Positions 54,638-64,000 of a stretch of DNA of 64,000 nucleotides are shown in pieces; position 1 is the stretch's first letter; each line of letters opens with the position of its first letter. Under the pieces are notes generated by a model. That model was not told the origin of the DNA. It ran no database searches and saw nothing but the letters and a program-made list of their open reading frames with translations. Both the position numbers and the translations under genes were made by a program. Origin of the DNA: Alcanivorax sp. REN37 (GTDB taxonomy: Bacteria > Pseudomonadota > Gammaproteobacteria > Pseudomonadales > Alcanivoracaceae); NCBI RefSeq assembly GCF_041102775.1, contig NZ_JBGCUO010000001.1, positions 1 to 64,000 of the forward strand. Direction: 5' to 3'.

Positions 54638-54880
54638 TTATTCGCCAGGACCGACTTTGCCGGTCAGGTTGTCACCAATTTCAGAGAACACATCACCGAT
54701 AACACCTTTCCCGCCTTCACCGCCCCCCCAGAACACCGCCCCAGCAATGAACAGCCCGATAACGATCACAGCGGCCAATACCAGGTACTCCAGCGCGGTA
54801 GCACCACGCTGACGGCCGGCTGCGGTGTTCGCCGCGGAGGAAAAACGACGCGCCATCATTTCAGTCAGTTTGTTTTTCAT
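54638..54880 (-). CDS. flp: Flp pilin
   Basis: An 80-residue major pilin. After a basic leader comes QRGATALEYLVLAAVIVIGL, where G is the cleavage residue and E and Y at +5 and +6 are the Flp signature. The mature part ends in a glycine-rich tail (GGGEGGKGVIGDV). It is the first gene of the Tad locus, with a 563-bp region upstream to the rpmG terminator that contains the CRP- and FNR-like sites. Confidence 0.93.
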   Translation of the reverse strand: MKNKLTEMMARRFSSAANTAAGRQRGATALEYLVLAAVIVIGLFIAGAVFWGGGEGGKGVIGDVFSEIGDNLTGKVGPGE

Positions 54881-54986
54881 GATCCAGTCTCCCTAAGCGA
54901 CTTTTTAAGTGGTGTTCAAACCATTTTTGTTGTCACGCCCCCGATCCGGAGGGGACAGTTGTGGCCATCCTAGGCGTGCGGCAGTG

Positions 54987-55002
54987 CTCACAACAATGTG
55001 AG
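54987..55002. promoter_or_regulatory. Perfect 6-bp inverted repeat upstream of flp
   Basis: CTCACA-ACAA-TGTGAG, arms perfectly complementary, centred about 114 bp before the flp start. Could be an operator; no family assigned. Confidence 0.4.
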
Positions 55003-55119
55003 GTTTGTGCGCAATCCGTAAGCGTAAGTAGCGCTTGGCAACAGTCCTGTCAGAACCCTGCCCGGGCGTGCCAATCGCCGCCCGACTTCTGCATCGCGCT
55101 CCTCCGCCACACCCCGACC

Positions 55120-55135
55120 TGTGACCCAGCTCACA
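55120..55135. promoter_or_regulatory. CRP/Vfr-like site upstream of flp
   Basis: TGTGA-CCCAGC-TCACA matches both CRP half-sites exactly with the right 6-bp spacer. It is about 240 bp upstream of the flp start. Vfr is the CRP homologue of Pseudomonas. Regulation is inferred from the consensus. Confidence 0.6.
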
Positions 55136-55247
55136 CGGCTAATGCGTTTCACGCATCAATTCAGCGCAAACTAATCCTATTTACCTAATAGCGGCAAGCG
55201 GGCCGGCCTATCCTTACGCGACCAGATGACAGCTTTATGTCTCAACA

Positions 55248-55261
55248 CTGATCTGGATCAA
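55248..55261. promoter_or_regulatory. FNR/ANR-like box upstream of flp
   Basis: CTGAT-CTGG-ATCAA differs from TTGAT-N4-ATCAA at one base. It is about 370 bp upstream of flp. Suggests oxygen-dependent control, unproven. Confidence 0.5.
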
Positions 55262-55353
55262 GGCGCAGCAGTGCAACTTATGGGAGGGAAGGGCGCACGT
55301 AAGTCACAGTCTAATCAGCACTTTTTTGCAATCTCACAGCAGAGGCAAGGAGC

Positions 55354-55369
55354 TGTGATAGGGATCACG
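55354..55369. promoter_or_regulatory. Second CRP- or FNR-like site upstream of flp
   Basis: TGTGA-TAGGGA-TCACG matches CRP half-sites in nine of ten positions; the inner GTGAT-AGGG-ATCAC is a perfect inverted repeat with FNR-like spacing. It lies 75 bp before the rpmG terminator. The remaining parts of 54881-55443 hold no supported gene. Confidence 0.45.
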
Positions 55370-55443
55370 AAACGATTGTAAAAGATTGTGGAAAAAGCCC
55401 CAAGGCCGATCACTAATCAACCAGAGCCTGAATTGCGGCCACA

Positions 55444-55473
55444 AAAAAGCCCGGCAACAAGGCCGGGCTTTTT
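55444..55473 (-). terminator. Terminator of rpmB-rpmG
   Basis: A 7-bp stem (GCCCGGC with GCCGGGC) extended by flanking A and T tracts (AAAAA on one side, TTTTT on the other). It lies 23 bp after the rpmG stop and works in either direction. Confidence 0.85.
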
Positions 55474-55495
55474 GCGGTATGTACCGGAGGCAGGA

Positions 55496-55666
55496 TTACT
55501 TGATCTTGCCTTCCTTGTACATCACGTGCTTGCGGACCACCGGATCGAACTTGCTCATTTCGATCTTTTCCGGGGTGGTGCGCTTGTTTTTGGTGGTGGT
55601 GTAGAAGTGGCCGGTACCGGCGCTGGACACCAACTTGATCTTTTCGCGTGCTGCTTTACCTGCCAT
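55496..55666 (-). CDS. rpmG: 50S ribosomal protein L33
   Basis: A 56-residue protein starting [20 protein letters not shown] and containing the family segment [16 protein letters not shown]; the length is normal for L33. It lacks the CxxC pairs of the zinc-binding form. It follows rpmB by 15 bp and ends before a strong terminator. Confidence 0.97.
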   Translation of the reverse strand: MAGKAAREKIKLVSSAGTGHFYTTTKNKRTTPEKIEMSKFDPVVRKHVMYKEGKIK

Positions 55667-55681
55667 GGGTAAGGCCTCCCG

Positions 55682-55918
55682 TTAAACTTTCTGACCGCTG
55701 GCGCGGAGATCAGCGAGCACCTTGTCGATGCCAACCTTGTCAATCACGCGCATACCTTTGGAGGACACACGCAGACGCACGAAACGGTTTTCACTCGCCA
55801 CCCAGAAACGGTGGAAGTGCAGGTTCGGCTCGAAGCGGCGCTTCGTCTTGTTGTTCGCGTGCGATACGTTGTTACCCGTAATAGGACGCTTACCGGTAAC
55901 CTGGCAAACCTTGGACAT
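55682..55918 (-). CDS. rpmB: 50S ribosomal protein L28
   Basis: A 78-residue protein: [20 protein letters not shown] and [20 protein letters not shown] are typical of L28. CQVTGK is the usual start with one cysteine. It is the first gene of rpmB-rpmG. The 128-bp gap to radC shows no other gene. Confidence 0.97.
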   Translation of the reverse strand: MSKVCQVTGKRPITGNNVSHANNKTKRRFEPNLHFHRFWVASENRFVRLRVSSKGMRVIDKVGIDKVLADLRASGQKV

Positions 55919-56046
55919 TACTCTTGCTCCAGAATCGTGGCTCGGGGTGCTCCAGAGGCATGAGGCAACAGCCGGAACCCCGGATTAAGGCGGCGATTTA
56001 TACCAGAGCGCCGGGAACGAGGCAAGCGTAAATCGCGCGCAAAGGC

Positions 56047-56736
56047 TCATTCCGTCAGCGGTCGCCACTGGCCGGTGGCGGCAATCGACACCCACTGGCC
56101 GCCGCCGACCACCAGATGGTCCACCAGCTTGATGCCCGCCACCGCCAGCGCTTCCTCCAGTACAAATGTCACCCGCACATCCGCCGCGCTCGGCTGCGGG
56201 TCACCGGAAGGGTGGTTATGACCGAAGATCACCGCGCCGGCGTTGAGCATCAACGCCCGGCGCAGCAGCTCACGCGGATACACCGTCACCCGGTCGAGCG
56301 TGCCGACGGCAATATCTTCCAGGGCCAACGCCGCATGGTGGCTGTCGAGGAACAGCACAGCCAGGGTTTCCTTGCCACTGCGCGCCAGATGGATGCTGAA
56401 CATCATCGCCGCCTGCTCCAGCGACACCGGCTCGCCCTGACCGCAATACTGTGCCAGCACACAACGGCGGCCTAGTTCCGCCGCCGCCAGCACCAGCGCC
56501 AAGCGCGCCGGCCCAACGCCGGGCAACTGCTGCAAGACTGCCGCCGGTGCCCGCAGCAGTCCCTGCAGCGATCCGAACTGTTGCAGCCAGCCTCGCGCCA
56601 AGGTCACCGCGTCCTGTCCACCACAACCGCTGCCGATGAAAATGGCCAGCAGTTCGGCATCGCTCAGCACCATGCCGCCGTGGCCCAGCAGTTTTTCCCG
56701 CGGCCGCTCATCCGGCGGCCAATGCTTGATGGTCAT
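56047..56736 (-). CDS. radC: RadC family protein (JAMM/MPN+ domain)
   Basis: A 229-residue protein. An N-terminal helix-hairpin-helix region (LPGVGPARLALVLAA) is followed by the JAMM metal-binding motif VIFGHNHPSGDPQPSAAD, with the two histidines and aspartate in place. Biochemical function is unsettled; it is not required for repair in E. coli as once thought. ATG at 56736 is chosen since GGAGG is 8 nt upstream; a GTG two codons earlier is too close. It is divergent from coaBC. Confidence 0.92.
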   Translation of the reverse strand: MTIKHWPPDERPREKLLGHGGMVLSDAELLAIFIGSGCGGQDAVTLARGWLQQFGSLQGLLRAPAAVLQQLPGVGPARLALVLAAAELGRRCVLAQYCGQGEPVSLEQAAMMFSIHLARSGKETLAVLFLDSHHAALALEDIAVGTLDRVTVYPRELLRRALMLNAGAVIFGHNHPSGDPQPSAADVRVTFVLEEALAVAGIKLVDHLVVGGGQWVSIAATGQWRPLTE

Positions 56737-56841
56737 GGGCACTTCCTCCTTGTTCCCAGGCTGGCGGCCCGTTGGGAGCCACTGCGGTTCGGTGCTACGC
56801 TTGCGCCTTTCCCCGGCGCAGCCACATGAGCAACAGGCACT

Positions 56842-58041
56842 ATGGAACGACTGGTCAACAAACGTATTTTGCTGGGCGTGACCGGCGGCATTGCCGCCTA
56901 TAAAAGCGCCGATCTGGTACGCCGCCTACAGAACGCCGGCGCCGAGGTGCGGGTGGTGATGACCGCCGGTGCGCAGGAGTTCATCACGCCGCTGACCATG
57001 CAGGCGCTGTCTGGCCACCCGGTGCATACCGACCTGCTGGACCCCAAAGCAGAAGCCGGCATGGGCCACATTGAGCTGGCACGCTGGGCCGACCTGGTAT
57101 TGATCGCGCCGGCCACCGCCAGCTTTATGGCCCGCATGGCCCACGGCCACGGCAACGATTTGCTCAGCACCCTGTGCCTCGCCACCGGCGCCCCGATTGC
57201 CATTGCCCCGGCCATGAACCAACAGATGTGGGCCGATCCGGCGACGCAGAAGAACCTGCTGATTATCCAAGAAAAGAACGTGCGGGTGTTCGGCCCGGCG
57301 GCGGGCTCGCAGGCCTGTGGCGATGTGGGCCTTGGCCGCATGGTGGAACCGGAGCAGCTGGTACAGATGGCGGCCGACATGTTCGAGCACCGCGCGCTGA
57401 CCGGCTGCCACGTGGTGATTACCGCCGGCCCCACCCGTGAGGCGCTGGACCCGGTGCGTTACATCACCAACCAAAGCTCAGGGAAAATGGGCTACGCGAT
57501 TGCCGAAGCCGCTGCCGAAGCGGGCGCCCGGGTGACGCTGATCAGCGGACCGGTGAGCCTGCCGACCCCCAACCGGGTGCACCGCATCGATGTCATCAGC
57601 GCACTGGAAATGTATGACGCCACCATGGCGGTGGTGGATGCCGGCTGCGATATTTTCATTGCCACCGCAGCTGTGGCTGACTACCGCCCAGCCGAACTCT
57701 CCGAGCACAAGATCAAGAAAGCGGACGGCGATTTGGTGCTAACGCTGGTGAAGAACCCAGATATTGTCGCCACTGTAGCGGCCCATCCGCAGCGTCCGTT
57801 CACCGTTGGCTTTGCCGCCGAGACCCGTGACGTGCTGACCTATGCCCAGGGCAAACTGGAGAACAAGCGGCTCGACATGGTCGCCACCAATGATGTGTCC
57901 GGCCCCAATGTCGGCTTTAACAGCGATAACAACGCTCTGACCGTGATCTGGCAGGGCGGCCACAAGGTGCTGCCATTGGCCGCCAAGCGTCAGCTGGCCA
58001 ACCAGCTGATGGAACTGATCGCGATCCGTTACAAACGTTAG
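56842..58041 (+). CDS. coaBC: Bifunctional phosphopantothenoylcysteine decarboxylase/phosphopantothenate-cysteine ligase
   Basis: A 399-residue fusion making 4'-phosphopantetheine. The N-terminal flavin domain ([31 protein letters not shown]) is the decarboxylase; the C-terminal CoaB part starts at about residue 190 with [24 protein letters not shown] and includes the KIKK loop. It leads the run coaBC-dut-algC-argB-slmA. Confidence 0.97.
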   Translation: MERLVNKRILLGVTGGIAAYKSADLVRRLQNAGAEVRVVMTAGAQEFITPLTMQALSGHPVHTDLLDPKAEAGMGHIELARWADLVLIAPATASFMARMAHGHGNDLLSTLCLATGAPIAIAPAMNQQMWADPATQKNLLIIQEKNVRVFGPAAGSQACGDVGLGRMVEPEQLVQMAADMFEHRALTGCHVVITAGPTREALDPVRYITNQSSGKMGYAIAEAAAEAGARVTLISGPVSLPTPNRVHRIDVISALEMYDATMAVVDAGCDIFIATAAVADYRPAELSEHKIKKADGDLVLTLVKNPDIVATVAAHPQRPFTVGFAAETRDVLTYAQGKLENKRLDMVATNDVSGPNVGFNSDNNALTVIWQGGHKVLPLAAKRQLANQLMELIAIRYKR

Positions 58042-58049
58042 GACTGCCC

Positions 58050-58502
58050 ATGCGCCTGCAATTCAAGATTCTCAATCCGGCCCTTGGCCGGGATTACCCG
58101 TTGCCGACCTATGCCACCAGCGGCTCCGCAGGTCTCGACCTGCGCGCCATGCTGGACGCTCCGCTCACCATCGAGCCAGGCAGCACCCATCTGATTGCCA
58201 CCGGTCTGGCGGTACACATCGCTGACCCGGCTTATGCCGCGCTGGTGTTGCCGCGCTCCGGGCTTGGCCACAAACATGGCATCGTGCTCGGCAATCTGGT
58301 CGGCCTGATCGACTCCGATTACCAGGGCGAGTTGATGGTGTCGTGCTGGAACCGCGGCACCAGCAGCTTCGAAATGCAGCCGGGCGAGCGTTTGGCCCAG
58401 CTGGTGATCGTGCCGGTAATGCAAGTAGAACTTCAGCAAGTGCAAGAGTTTGACGCCAGCGACCGCGGCAGTGGGGGATTCGGGCACAGCGGTCGCCAAT
58501 AA
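58050..58502 (+). CDS. dut: dUTP diphosphatase
   Basis: A 150-residue trimeric dUTPase, which hydrolyses dUTP to dUMP. All five motifs are visible, including [41 protein letters not shown] and the C-terminal [11 protein letters not shown]. It starts 8 bp after coaBC. Confidence 0.97.
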   Translation: MRLQFKILNPALGRDYPLPTYATSGSAGLDLRAMLDAPLTIEPGSTHLIATGLAVHIADPAYAALVLPRSGLGHKHGIVLGNLVGLIDSDYQGELMVSCWNRGTSSFEMQPGERLAQLVIVPVMQVELQQVQEFDASDRGSGGFGHSGRQ

Positions 58503-58535
58503 CAAGCAGGACCTACGCTTTCGGGGGGAAGCGCC

Positions 58536-60968
58536 ATGACTACTGCAACACAGACCGGGCCGGCCACGGCGCGCCGGGCGGATGCCGGGCATCCGCGCCG
58601 TTACTTGATTCTTGCCTTACTCGCCACGCTGGCGCTGTTGGCCGCCGCCGCCAGCGCATTGGTGCTGCTGCTCCACCAGGACCAGCAGCTGCAACGCCAG
58701 CAACAGGCGGTGGAACTCACCGCGCCCGCCGCGCAGCTGATTCAGTACCAGCTGCAACGCAGCCAAACCCAACTGGCGGTGCTGACCGCGCATCCCGCCT
58801 TGCGTGGCGGCCCGCTGACACCTGAGCAACTGGCGCCGTTGGCGGCACAGTTGACGGCCGGTCTGGTGGACAGCCAGGTGCATCTGGTCAGCCCCCAAGA
58901 GACCCGGCCGCGCCAGGAGCTGTCATTTACCGCCCGTGACCTGCTGCAGAAAGCACGCAAAGGCGCCACAGCACCCGTGCTGATGCCGGGGGTGCCGCTG
59001 CGGGTGTTAGTGGCCGGCCCCAGCAACGACGGCAACACCCTGGTGCTGCTGGAGCAAGACCTCACCGCACTGGTGGCCCAGTTGCAGCGGCTGGAGTGGG
59101 GCGGCGGCGGCGTGACGCTGTCACTGCGCAGCGACAACCGACCGCTGTTAGGCTTCGGCCAGCGCAGCGGCGAACCGCTTTATCAACTGCCGTTGGCCGG
59201 CGACTTCATGCTGTCCTATCTGGCCCCGGCCACCGCGCCGGGCCTGCTGTCGACGCCGGCACTGTGGATCATGGCGGTGCTGGCGCTGCTGCTGATGCTG
59301 GTGCTGTATCTGACGCTGCGCGCGCAAGCCGGCGGCGTGCAGAAAGATACCGCCGCCGTGGCCCACCGCTTACGCACCGGCCAACAACCGCCACGGCACC
59401 GGTTCCGGTTCAAGACGCTGGCCGCACTGGACCAGCTGCTGCAGGACGATTTGGCCGAGCGCCGGCGCCGACGCGACAGCGAGCCCGCCATCACCAACAG
59501 CGAGCCGCCCCGCACCGCAGCGATGGTGGAGTTGGCACCGGAAGTGGAAGAACTCGACGCCCCCACCGCAGCGCCGCCAGCGGACAGCCGCATCACGCTC
59601 GACCCACGCCTGTTCGGTCGCCACAGCCTGCGCGGCCCGGTGCAAGAGCAGTTCACCGCCGACGCTGCCGAAGCGCTCGGTCGTGCCATCGGTTCGGCCG
59701 CCATCGATGCCGGCCAGCAGCGGGTGGTGGTGGCGCGGGATGTGCGCGCTTCATCGCCAGCGCTGTCTGAGGCGCTAGTACGCGGCCTCACCGCCAGCGG
59801 CCGCGATGTGATTGATCTCGGCATGGTGCCGCTGCCGGTGCTTTACCACGCGGTGCAGGTGCTCGACACCCAAACCGGGGTGATGGTCACCGGCGGCCAC
59901 AGCGCCGCCAGCGTCAACGGTCTGAAAGTGATTCTGGCCGGCGAGTTGCTGCAGGCGGAAGCGCTGGCGGCATTGGGTCAGCGCTGGGCCAGTGGTGCCC
60001 TCAGTGAAGGCACCGGCAGCGTCAGCCGCAGTGACTTGCAGGAGCGTTACCTGCGTGCCGTGGTCGATGACGTGGCGCTGGCGCGGCCACTGAAAGTCGT
60101 GGTCGATCCCGGCAACGGCGCCGCCGCCGCGCTGGCCGTAGCGCTTTACAGCGCGCTGCACTGTGAGGTGATCGCGCTTAATGCGGAGCCGGACCCGCAG
60201 TTTCCCCAGCACCACCCAGACCCGGCGCGCCCGGAAAACCTGCAAGCGCTGGCCGAGGCGGTGCGTGCCCACGGCGCGGACTTGGGGCTGGCGCTGGATC
60301 TGGATGGCGACCGCCTTGGCGTGGTGTCCGCCAACGGCGACATCATCTGGGCCGACCGCGTGCTGATGCTGTTTGCCCGCGACCTGCTCAGCCGCACTCC
60401 CGGCGCCGATATCCTGTTCGACGTGCGCTGCAGCCGCGAACTGGTGAAGCTGGTCAGCCGCATGGGCGGGCGCCCGATGATGTGCCCCACTGGGCCCGCC
60501 GGCGTAATCCGGCGCCTGCGCGACACCGGCGCGCGGCTGGGCGGCGAGCAAAGCGGCCACTTCTACTTTGCCGACCGCTGGCATGGCATGGACGACGCGC
60601 TGTATGCTGGCGCCCGGCTGCTGGAGCTGCTGGCACAGGAGCATGTCGGCACCGACGATGTGTTTGCCCGCCTGCGGACCGGCCCCGCCACCCCAGAACT
60701 GCGCATTGCGGTCCCCGACGGCAGCGCCGCAGCACGGGTGGCGGCCCTCGCCAGCCAACCCAACCTGTTCGCCGACGCCACCGTGTCCACTGTTGATGGG
60801 CTGCGTGTGGATTTTGAGGACGGCTGGGTGTCGCTGCGGGCCAGCACCACTGAAGCTGCGCTGGGCATTCGCCTGGAAGGCCGCGACAACGCGGCGCTGG
60901 AGCGCATCAGCGCGCGCTTCCGGACCCTGCTGCAGCAGCAAGATTCGACACTGACTTTGCCTTTTTAA
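58536..60968 (+). CDS. algC: AlgC-type phosphohexomutase with membrane-anchored N-terminal domain and altered active site
   Basis: An 810-residue protein. Residues 1-265 carry two membrane segments (about 27-50 and 237-263) around a periplasmic domain; the mutase begins near residue 350. In the mutase the metal loop DLDGDR (588-593), the sugar loop GEQSGH (about 670-675) and the phosphate loop RASTTEAALG are kept. At the active-site loop, where TGSHNP is expected, the sequence is TGGHSA: glycine replaces the catalytic phosphoserine at residue 454. The FRAYDIRG motif is also changed, to FGRHSLRG. Canonical mutase activity is therefore doubtful. The gene order dut-algC-argB is as in Pseudomonas, hence the symbol. 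Confidence 0.82.
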   Translation: MTTATQTGPATARRADAGHPRRYLILALLATLALLAAAASALVLLLHQDQQLQRQQQAVELTAPAAQLIQYQLQRSQTQLAVLTAHPALRGGPLTPEQLAPLAAQLTAGLVDSQVHLVSPQETRPRQELSFTARDLLQKARKGATAPVLMPGVPLRVLVAGPSNDGNTLVLLEQDLTALVAQLQRLEWGGGGVTLSLRSDNRPLLGFGQRSGEPLYQLPLAGDFMLSYLAPATAPGLLSTPALWIMAVLALLLMLVLYLTLRAQAGGVQKDTAAVAHRLRTGQQPPRHRFRFKTLAALDQLLQDDLAERRRRRDSEPAITNSEPPRTAAMVELAPEVEELDAPTAAPPADSRITLDPRLFGRHSLRGPVQEQFTADAAEALGRAIGSAAIDAGQQRVVVARDVRASSPALSEALVRGLTASGRDVIDLGMVPLPVLYHAVQVLDTQTGVMVTGGHSAASVNGLKVILAGELLQAEALAALGQRWASGALSEGTGSVSRSDLQERYLRAVVDDVALARPLKVVVDPGNGAAAALAVALYSALHCEVIALNAEPDPQFPQHHPDPARPENLQALAEAVRAHGADLGLALDLDGDRLGVVSANGDIIWADRVLMLFARDLLSRTPGADILFDVRCSRELVKLVSRMGGRPMMCPTGPAGVIRRLRDTGARLGGEQSGHFYFADRWHGMDDALYAGARLLELLAQEHVGTDDVFARLRTGPATPELRIAVPDGSAAARVAALASQPNLFADATVSTVDGLRVDFEDGWVSLRASTTEAALGIRLEGRDNAALERISARFRTLLQQQDSTLTLPF

Positions 60969-61874
<906 letters not shown>

Positions 61875-61906
61875 GAGCAGCCATCGACCAGGGGAATTCA
61901 ACCTCG

Positions 61907-62497
61907 ATGAGTGACACCAAACTCTCGCGCAAGGACCAGATTCTGCAGGCCCTTGCGCACATGCTGGAAGCGGAGCCGGGCGGTCGCATCACCACCGCCG
62001 GGCTGGCGCGTGAAGTCGGCGTCTCGGAAGCGGCGCTGTACCGGCATTTTCCCAGCAAGGCGAAGATGTTCGAAGGGCTGATTCAGTTCGTCGAAGAAAC
62101 CATCTTCAGCCGCGTTAACCGCATCACCCAAGACGTGCCGGACACGCTGGCGCAAGTGGAACAAGTGCTAGCACTGATGCTGACCTTTACCGAGCGCAAC
62201 CCAGGCATCACCCGGCTGCTAACCGGCGATGCGCTGGCCGGCGAACACGAACGCCTGCGTCAACGGGTGCAGCAGTTCTTCGACCGCTTGGAAAGCCAGC
62301 TCAAGCAGATCCTGCGCGATGCAGAGTTCCGTGAAGGGCTGCGTACCGCGGCCACGCCGACGGTGACCGCCAACCTGCTGATGGCGGTGATGGAAGGCCG
62401 GGTAGCGCAGTTCGTGCGCTCGGGCTTCCGGCAATTGCCGACCCAAGGCTGGAACGAACAATGGCCGCTGCTGGCTGCCAGCGTGTTCCGAGACTGA
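61907..62497 (+). CDS. slmA: Nucleoid occlusion factor SlmA (TetR family)
   Basis: A 196-residue TetR-fold protein that stops FtsZ assembly over the nucleoid. Helix-turn-helix (ITTAGLAREVGVSEAALYRHFPSK in outline, residues 28-51) and the segment MFEGLIQFVEETIFSRVNRI are as in E. coli SlmA. The start at 61907 gives the standard length; an upstream in-frame start lies inside argB. Confidence 0.93.
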   Translation: MSDTKLSRKDQILQALAHMLEAEPGGRITTAGLAREVGVSEAALYRHFPSKAKMFEGLIQFVEETIFSRVNRITQDVPDTLAQVEQVLALMLTFTERNPGITRLLTGDALAGEHERLRQRVQQFFDRLESQLKQILRDAEFREGLRTAATPTVTANLLMAVMEGRVAQFVRSGFRQLPTQGWNEQWPLLAASVFRD

Positions 62498-62501
62498 TAC
62501 A

Positions 62502-62527
62502 AAAAACGCCCCTTCCGGGGCGTTTTT
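62502..62527. terminator. Bidirectional terminator between slmA and the DUF4124-like gene
   Basis: Stem ACGCCCC with GGGGCGT around TTCC, extended by A5 on one side and T5 on the other, giving a strong terminator for both directions. The DUF4124-like stop codon abuts the hairpin. Confidence 0.9.
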
Positions 62528-63156
62528 CATGGCGTCTCCACCAGCACCTGCAGCCGCTCGATGATCGGCTGATATTCCCGCCGCACTTTCTCGATGTCCG
62601 CTTCATGCTGCTCGATATCGCGCTCCAGCTCGCCAATCTGGCGGCTGTAACGGTCGATTACTTTGGTGGTGGCGTCCGGCACCGCTTGGCCGCGCCGCTC
62701 CATCTGCGCTGCCCGGGCGGTTTCCTGATCGAGCCGGCCCCGGGTCTGGTTGATGGTGTTACGCGCGTAGTCGATGCTCAGCTGCAGCGCGGTGATCTGA
62801 CGATCGCGGGCCCGTTCGGCGTCGTCCGGCAGCGCATACAGCCGGCGCAGCTCGGCATCGCGCCGGGTCTGCTCCAACCGCGCCTCGGCCACCGCCTCCG
62901 CTGCTTCCCGCTCTGCCAACTCGGCCGCGGTGGGTGCCGGCGGCACGGTGCGGATCACTACCCCTTGGCGGCTAACGATCTGGTAACCGAAACGTGCCGC
63001 CTCCGGACTCGGGCGCGGGCTCATCACCCGGCGCCCTTGATCATCGGTATAGCGGTACATGGCCCCCGGCGGCACCGGAGCCGGCGCCGGTGGGGCTGCC
63101 ATGCCCAACGATGTCCACAGCAGCAACACTGCTGCCATCCCCCCACGCATGGTCAT
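62527..63156 (-). CDS. Exported coiled-coil protein with DUF4124-like domain
   Basis: A 209-residue exported protein. After a signal peptide (GGMAAVLLLWTSLGMAAP) comes a DUF4124-like segment (MYRYTDDQGRRVMSPRPSPEA), then a long helical region from about residue 80 to the end, rich in Glu/Arg/Gln heptads (for example LDQETARAAQMERRG and ELERDIEQHEADIEKVRRE), predicted to be a coiled coil. Function unknown; likely periplasmic or envelope-associated. It lies between slmA and pyrE. Confidence 0.75.
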   Translation of the reverse strand: MTMRGGMAAVLLLWTSLGMAAPPAPAPVPPGAMYRYTDDQGRRVMSPRPSPEAARFGYQIVSRQGVVIRTVPPAPTAAELAEREAAEAVAEARLEQTRRDAELRRLYALPDDAERARDRQITALQLSIDYARNTINQTRGRLDQETARAAQMERRGQAVPDATTKVIDRYSRQIGELERDIEQHEADIEKVRREYQPIIERLQVLVETP

Positions 63157-63182
63157 GTTGCTGTCGTCCTTCCCGAGCCCTG

Positions 63183-63821
63183 TCAGACGCCGTATTGCTG
63201 CCGGTAGGCCTGCATCGCTGCGGTTTCCTCGGCATGGCCGTTGGCGGACAGGTAATCAATGATGTCGGCCATGCGCACGATACTGCAGACCTGCACCCCG
63301 AGACTGTGCTCCACGTCCTGAATCGCCGAGCGCTGACCCTGGCCCTTTTCTTGGCGGTCGAGCGCCACTACCACCCCGGCCATGGTGGCATCGCTGTGCT
63401 TGAACAGCTCCGCCACTTCTCGGATCGCGGTGCCGGCAGTGATCACATCGTCGATCACCAGCGCGCGGCCTTGCAGCGGTGCACCGACCAAAGTGCCACC
63501 TTCGCCGTGGTCCTTGGCTTCCTTGCGGTTGAACGCCCAGGGCACATCGCGGCCATGGTCCTGTGCCAGCGCAATGGACACCGCTGCCACCAGCGGGATG
63601 CCCTTGTACGCCGGGCCGAACAGCATGTCGAACTCAAGGCCGGAAGCAACGATGGCGGCGGCATAGAAACGGCCCAGATCCGCCAGCGCTTGGCCGGTAT
63701 GGAAGGTGCCGGCATTAAAAAAGTACGGACTGACGCGGCCAGATTTGAGCGTGAACTCACCGAACTTCAGCGCCTGGCGCTGCAGCGCCACATCGAGAAA
63801 TTGCTGCTGGTATGCGTGCAT
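63183..63821 (-). CDS. pyrE: Orotate phosphoribosyltransferase
   Basis: A 212-residue enzyme that makes orotidine 5'-phosphate in pyrimidine synthesis. The PRPP-binding motif [17 protein letters not shown] and the [13 protein letters not shown] loop are intact. AAGGAG precedes the ATG. It follows rph by 9 bp. Confidence 0.97.
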   Translation of the reverse strand: MHAYQQQFLDVALQRQALKFGEFTLKSGRVSPYFFNAGTFHTGQALADLGRFYAAAIVASGLEFDMLFGPAYKGIPLVAAVSIALAQDHGRDVPWAFNRKEAKDHGEGGTLVGAPLQGRALVIDDVITAGTAIREVAELFKHSDATMAGVVVALDRQEKGQGQRSAIQDVEHSLGVQVCSIVRMADIIDYLSANGHAEETAAMQAYRQQYGV

Positions 63822-63830
63822 GAGCGCTCC

Positions 63831-64000
63831 TTACCAGCCCAGCGCCAGCTGCTGCTGGCGGATGATGTCGCGGATGCCATCGTTGGCCAGGGCCAGCATC
63901 GCTTGCTGCTGCTCGAAGGTGAACGGCTCGGATTCCGCCGTGCCTTGGATTTCCACGAAACCGCCGTGCTGGGTCATCACCACGTTCATGTCGGTGTCGG
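63831..64000 (-). CDS. rph: Ribonuclease PH, C-terminal end (truncated by window edge)
   Basis: The last 55 or so codons of a minus-strand gene that continues beyond the window. The translation [20 protein letters not shown] followed by AESEPF is the conserved C-terminal region of RNase PH, a 3'-to-5' exoribonuclease that trims tRNA. rph next to pyrE is a widespread arrangement. Confidence 0.93.
   Translation of the reverse strand, partial: DTDMNVVMTQHGGFVEIQGTAESEPFTFEQQQAMLALANDGIRDIIRQQQLALGW

Noticed and set aside
55060-55076. Sigma-54-like promoter before flp (TGGCACG on the minus strand)
   Set aside because: The -24 element fits but the GC of the -12 element is one base too close, so the spacing is wrong.
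59775-60941. Long reading frame antisense to algC
   Set aside because: Histidine/glutamine-rich composition typical of an antisense shadow; no start signal or known domain.

Overview
The window looks like a chromosomal segment of a GC-rich, Pseudomonas-like gammaproteobacterium. An alkane- or lipid-degrading lineage of the Alcanivoracaceae type is my best guess, not a proof. The reasons are two housekeeping blocks in Pseudomonas-like order (ftsX-ftsE-ftsY / M16-M16-rsmD, and rpmB-rpmG, radC, coaBC-dut-algC-argB, pyrE-rph), a slmA gene, and a laoR/laoCBA long-chain alcohol oxidation locus next to coaD. No rRNA, tRNA, IS element or CRISPR array was seen.

Layout. 1-2.3 kb: truncated AraC-type regulator divergent from an acyl-CoA synthetase. 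2.4-8.9 kb: ftsX, ftsE, ftsY; then two M16 peptidase genes and rsmD. 8.9-24.3 kb: a catabolic block that separates rsmD from laoR-laoCBA-coaD. Its core is a nine-gene minus-strand run beginning with a degradative (class II) HMG-CoA reductase, followed by a family III CoA-transferase, an enoyl-CoA hydratase, a complete ribose-type ABC importer whose second permease carries a C-terminal SMP-30/strictosidine-synthase-like lactonase domain, a free-standing degenerate paralogue of that domain, and a Tsx-like outer-membrane channel. A MocR regulator is divergent from it, and a LysR regulator with a two-subunit 3-oxoacid CoA-transferase follows. My reading is an uptake and oxidation system for mevalonate, mevalonolactone or a close relative: channel, binding protein and ABC pump, lactone opening, oxidation to HMG-CoA, and acetoacetate activation. 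An HMG-CoA lyase gene is not in the window.

24.3-29.4 kb: laoR, laoC, laoB, laoA and coaD, with a perfect 20-bp palindrome as the likely LaoR operator. 29.5-34.5 kb: MFS exporter with divergent AraC regulator, two octanucleotide tandem arrays (about 10.75 copies of GGGTCGGC; 106 copies of GCTCTGAT plus 11.75 of GCTCAGAT), and gamma-glutamyltransferase. 34.5-42.7 kb: two similarly built modules, each a small outer-membrane beta-barrel followed about 33 bp later by a lipoprotein with Ig-like (Big_1-type) regions, with mutM and a solitary hydantoinase/oxoprolinase subunit between them.

42.8-54.9 kb: a Flp/Tad pilus locus, all on the minus strand (flp, tadE, rcpC, rcpA, tadZ, tadA, tadB, tadC, tadD, a DUF3613-like gene and two large TadG-like genes in tandem), with no prepilin peptidase (TadV) and no RcpB. 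Its upstream region has CRP/Vfr-like and FNR/ANR-like sites. 55.4-64 kb: ribosomal protein genes rpmG/rpmB, radC, the coaBC-dut-algC-argB-slmA run, a DUF4124-like gene, pyrE and the 3' end of rph. The AlgC-type protein has glycine where the catalytic phosphoserine should be.
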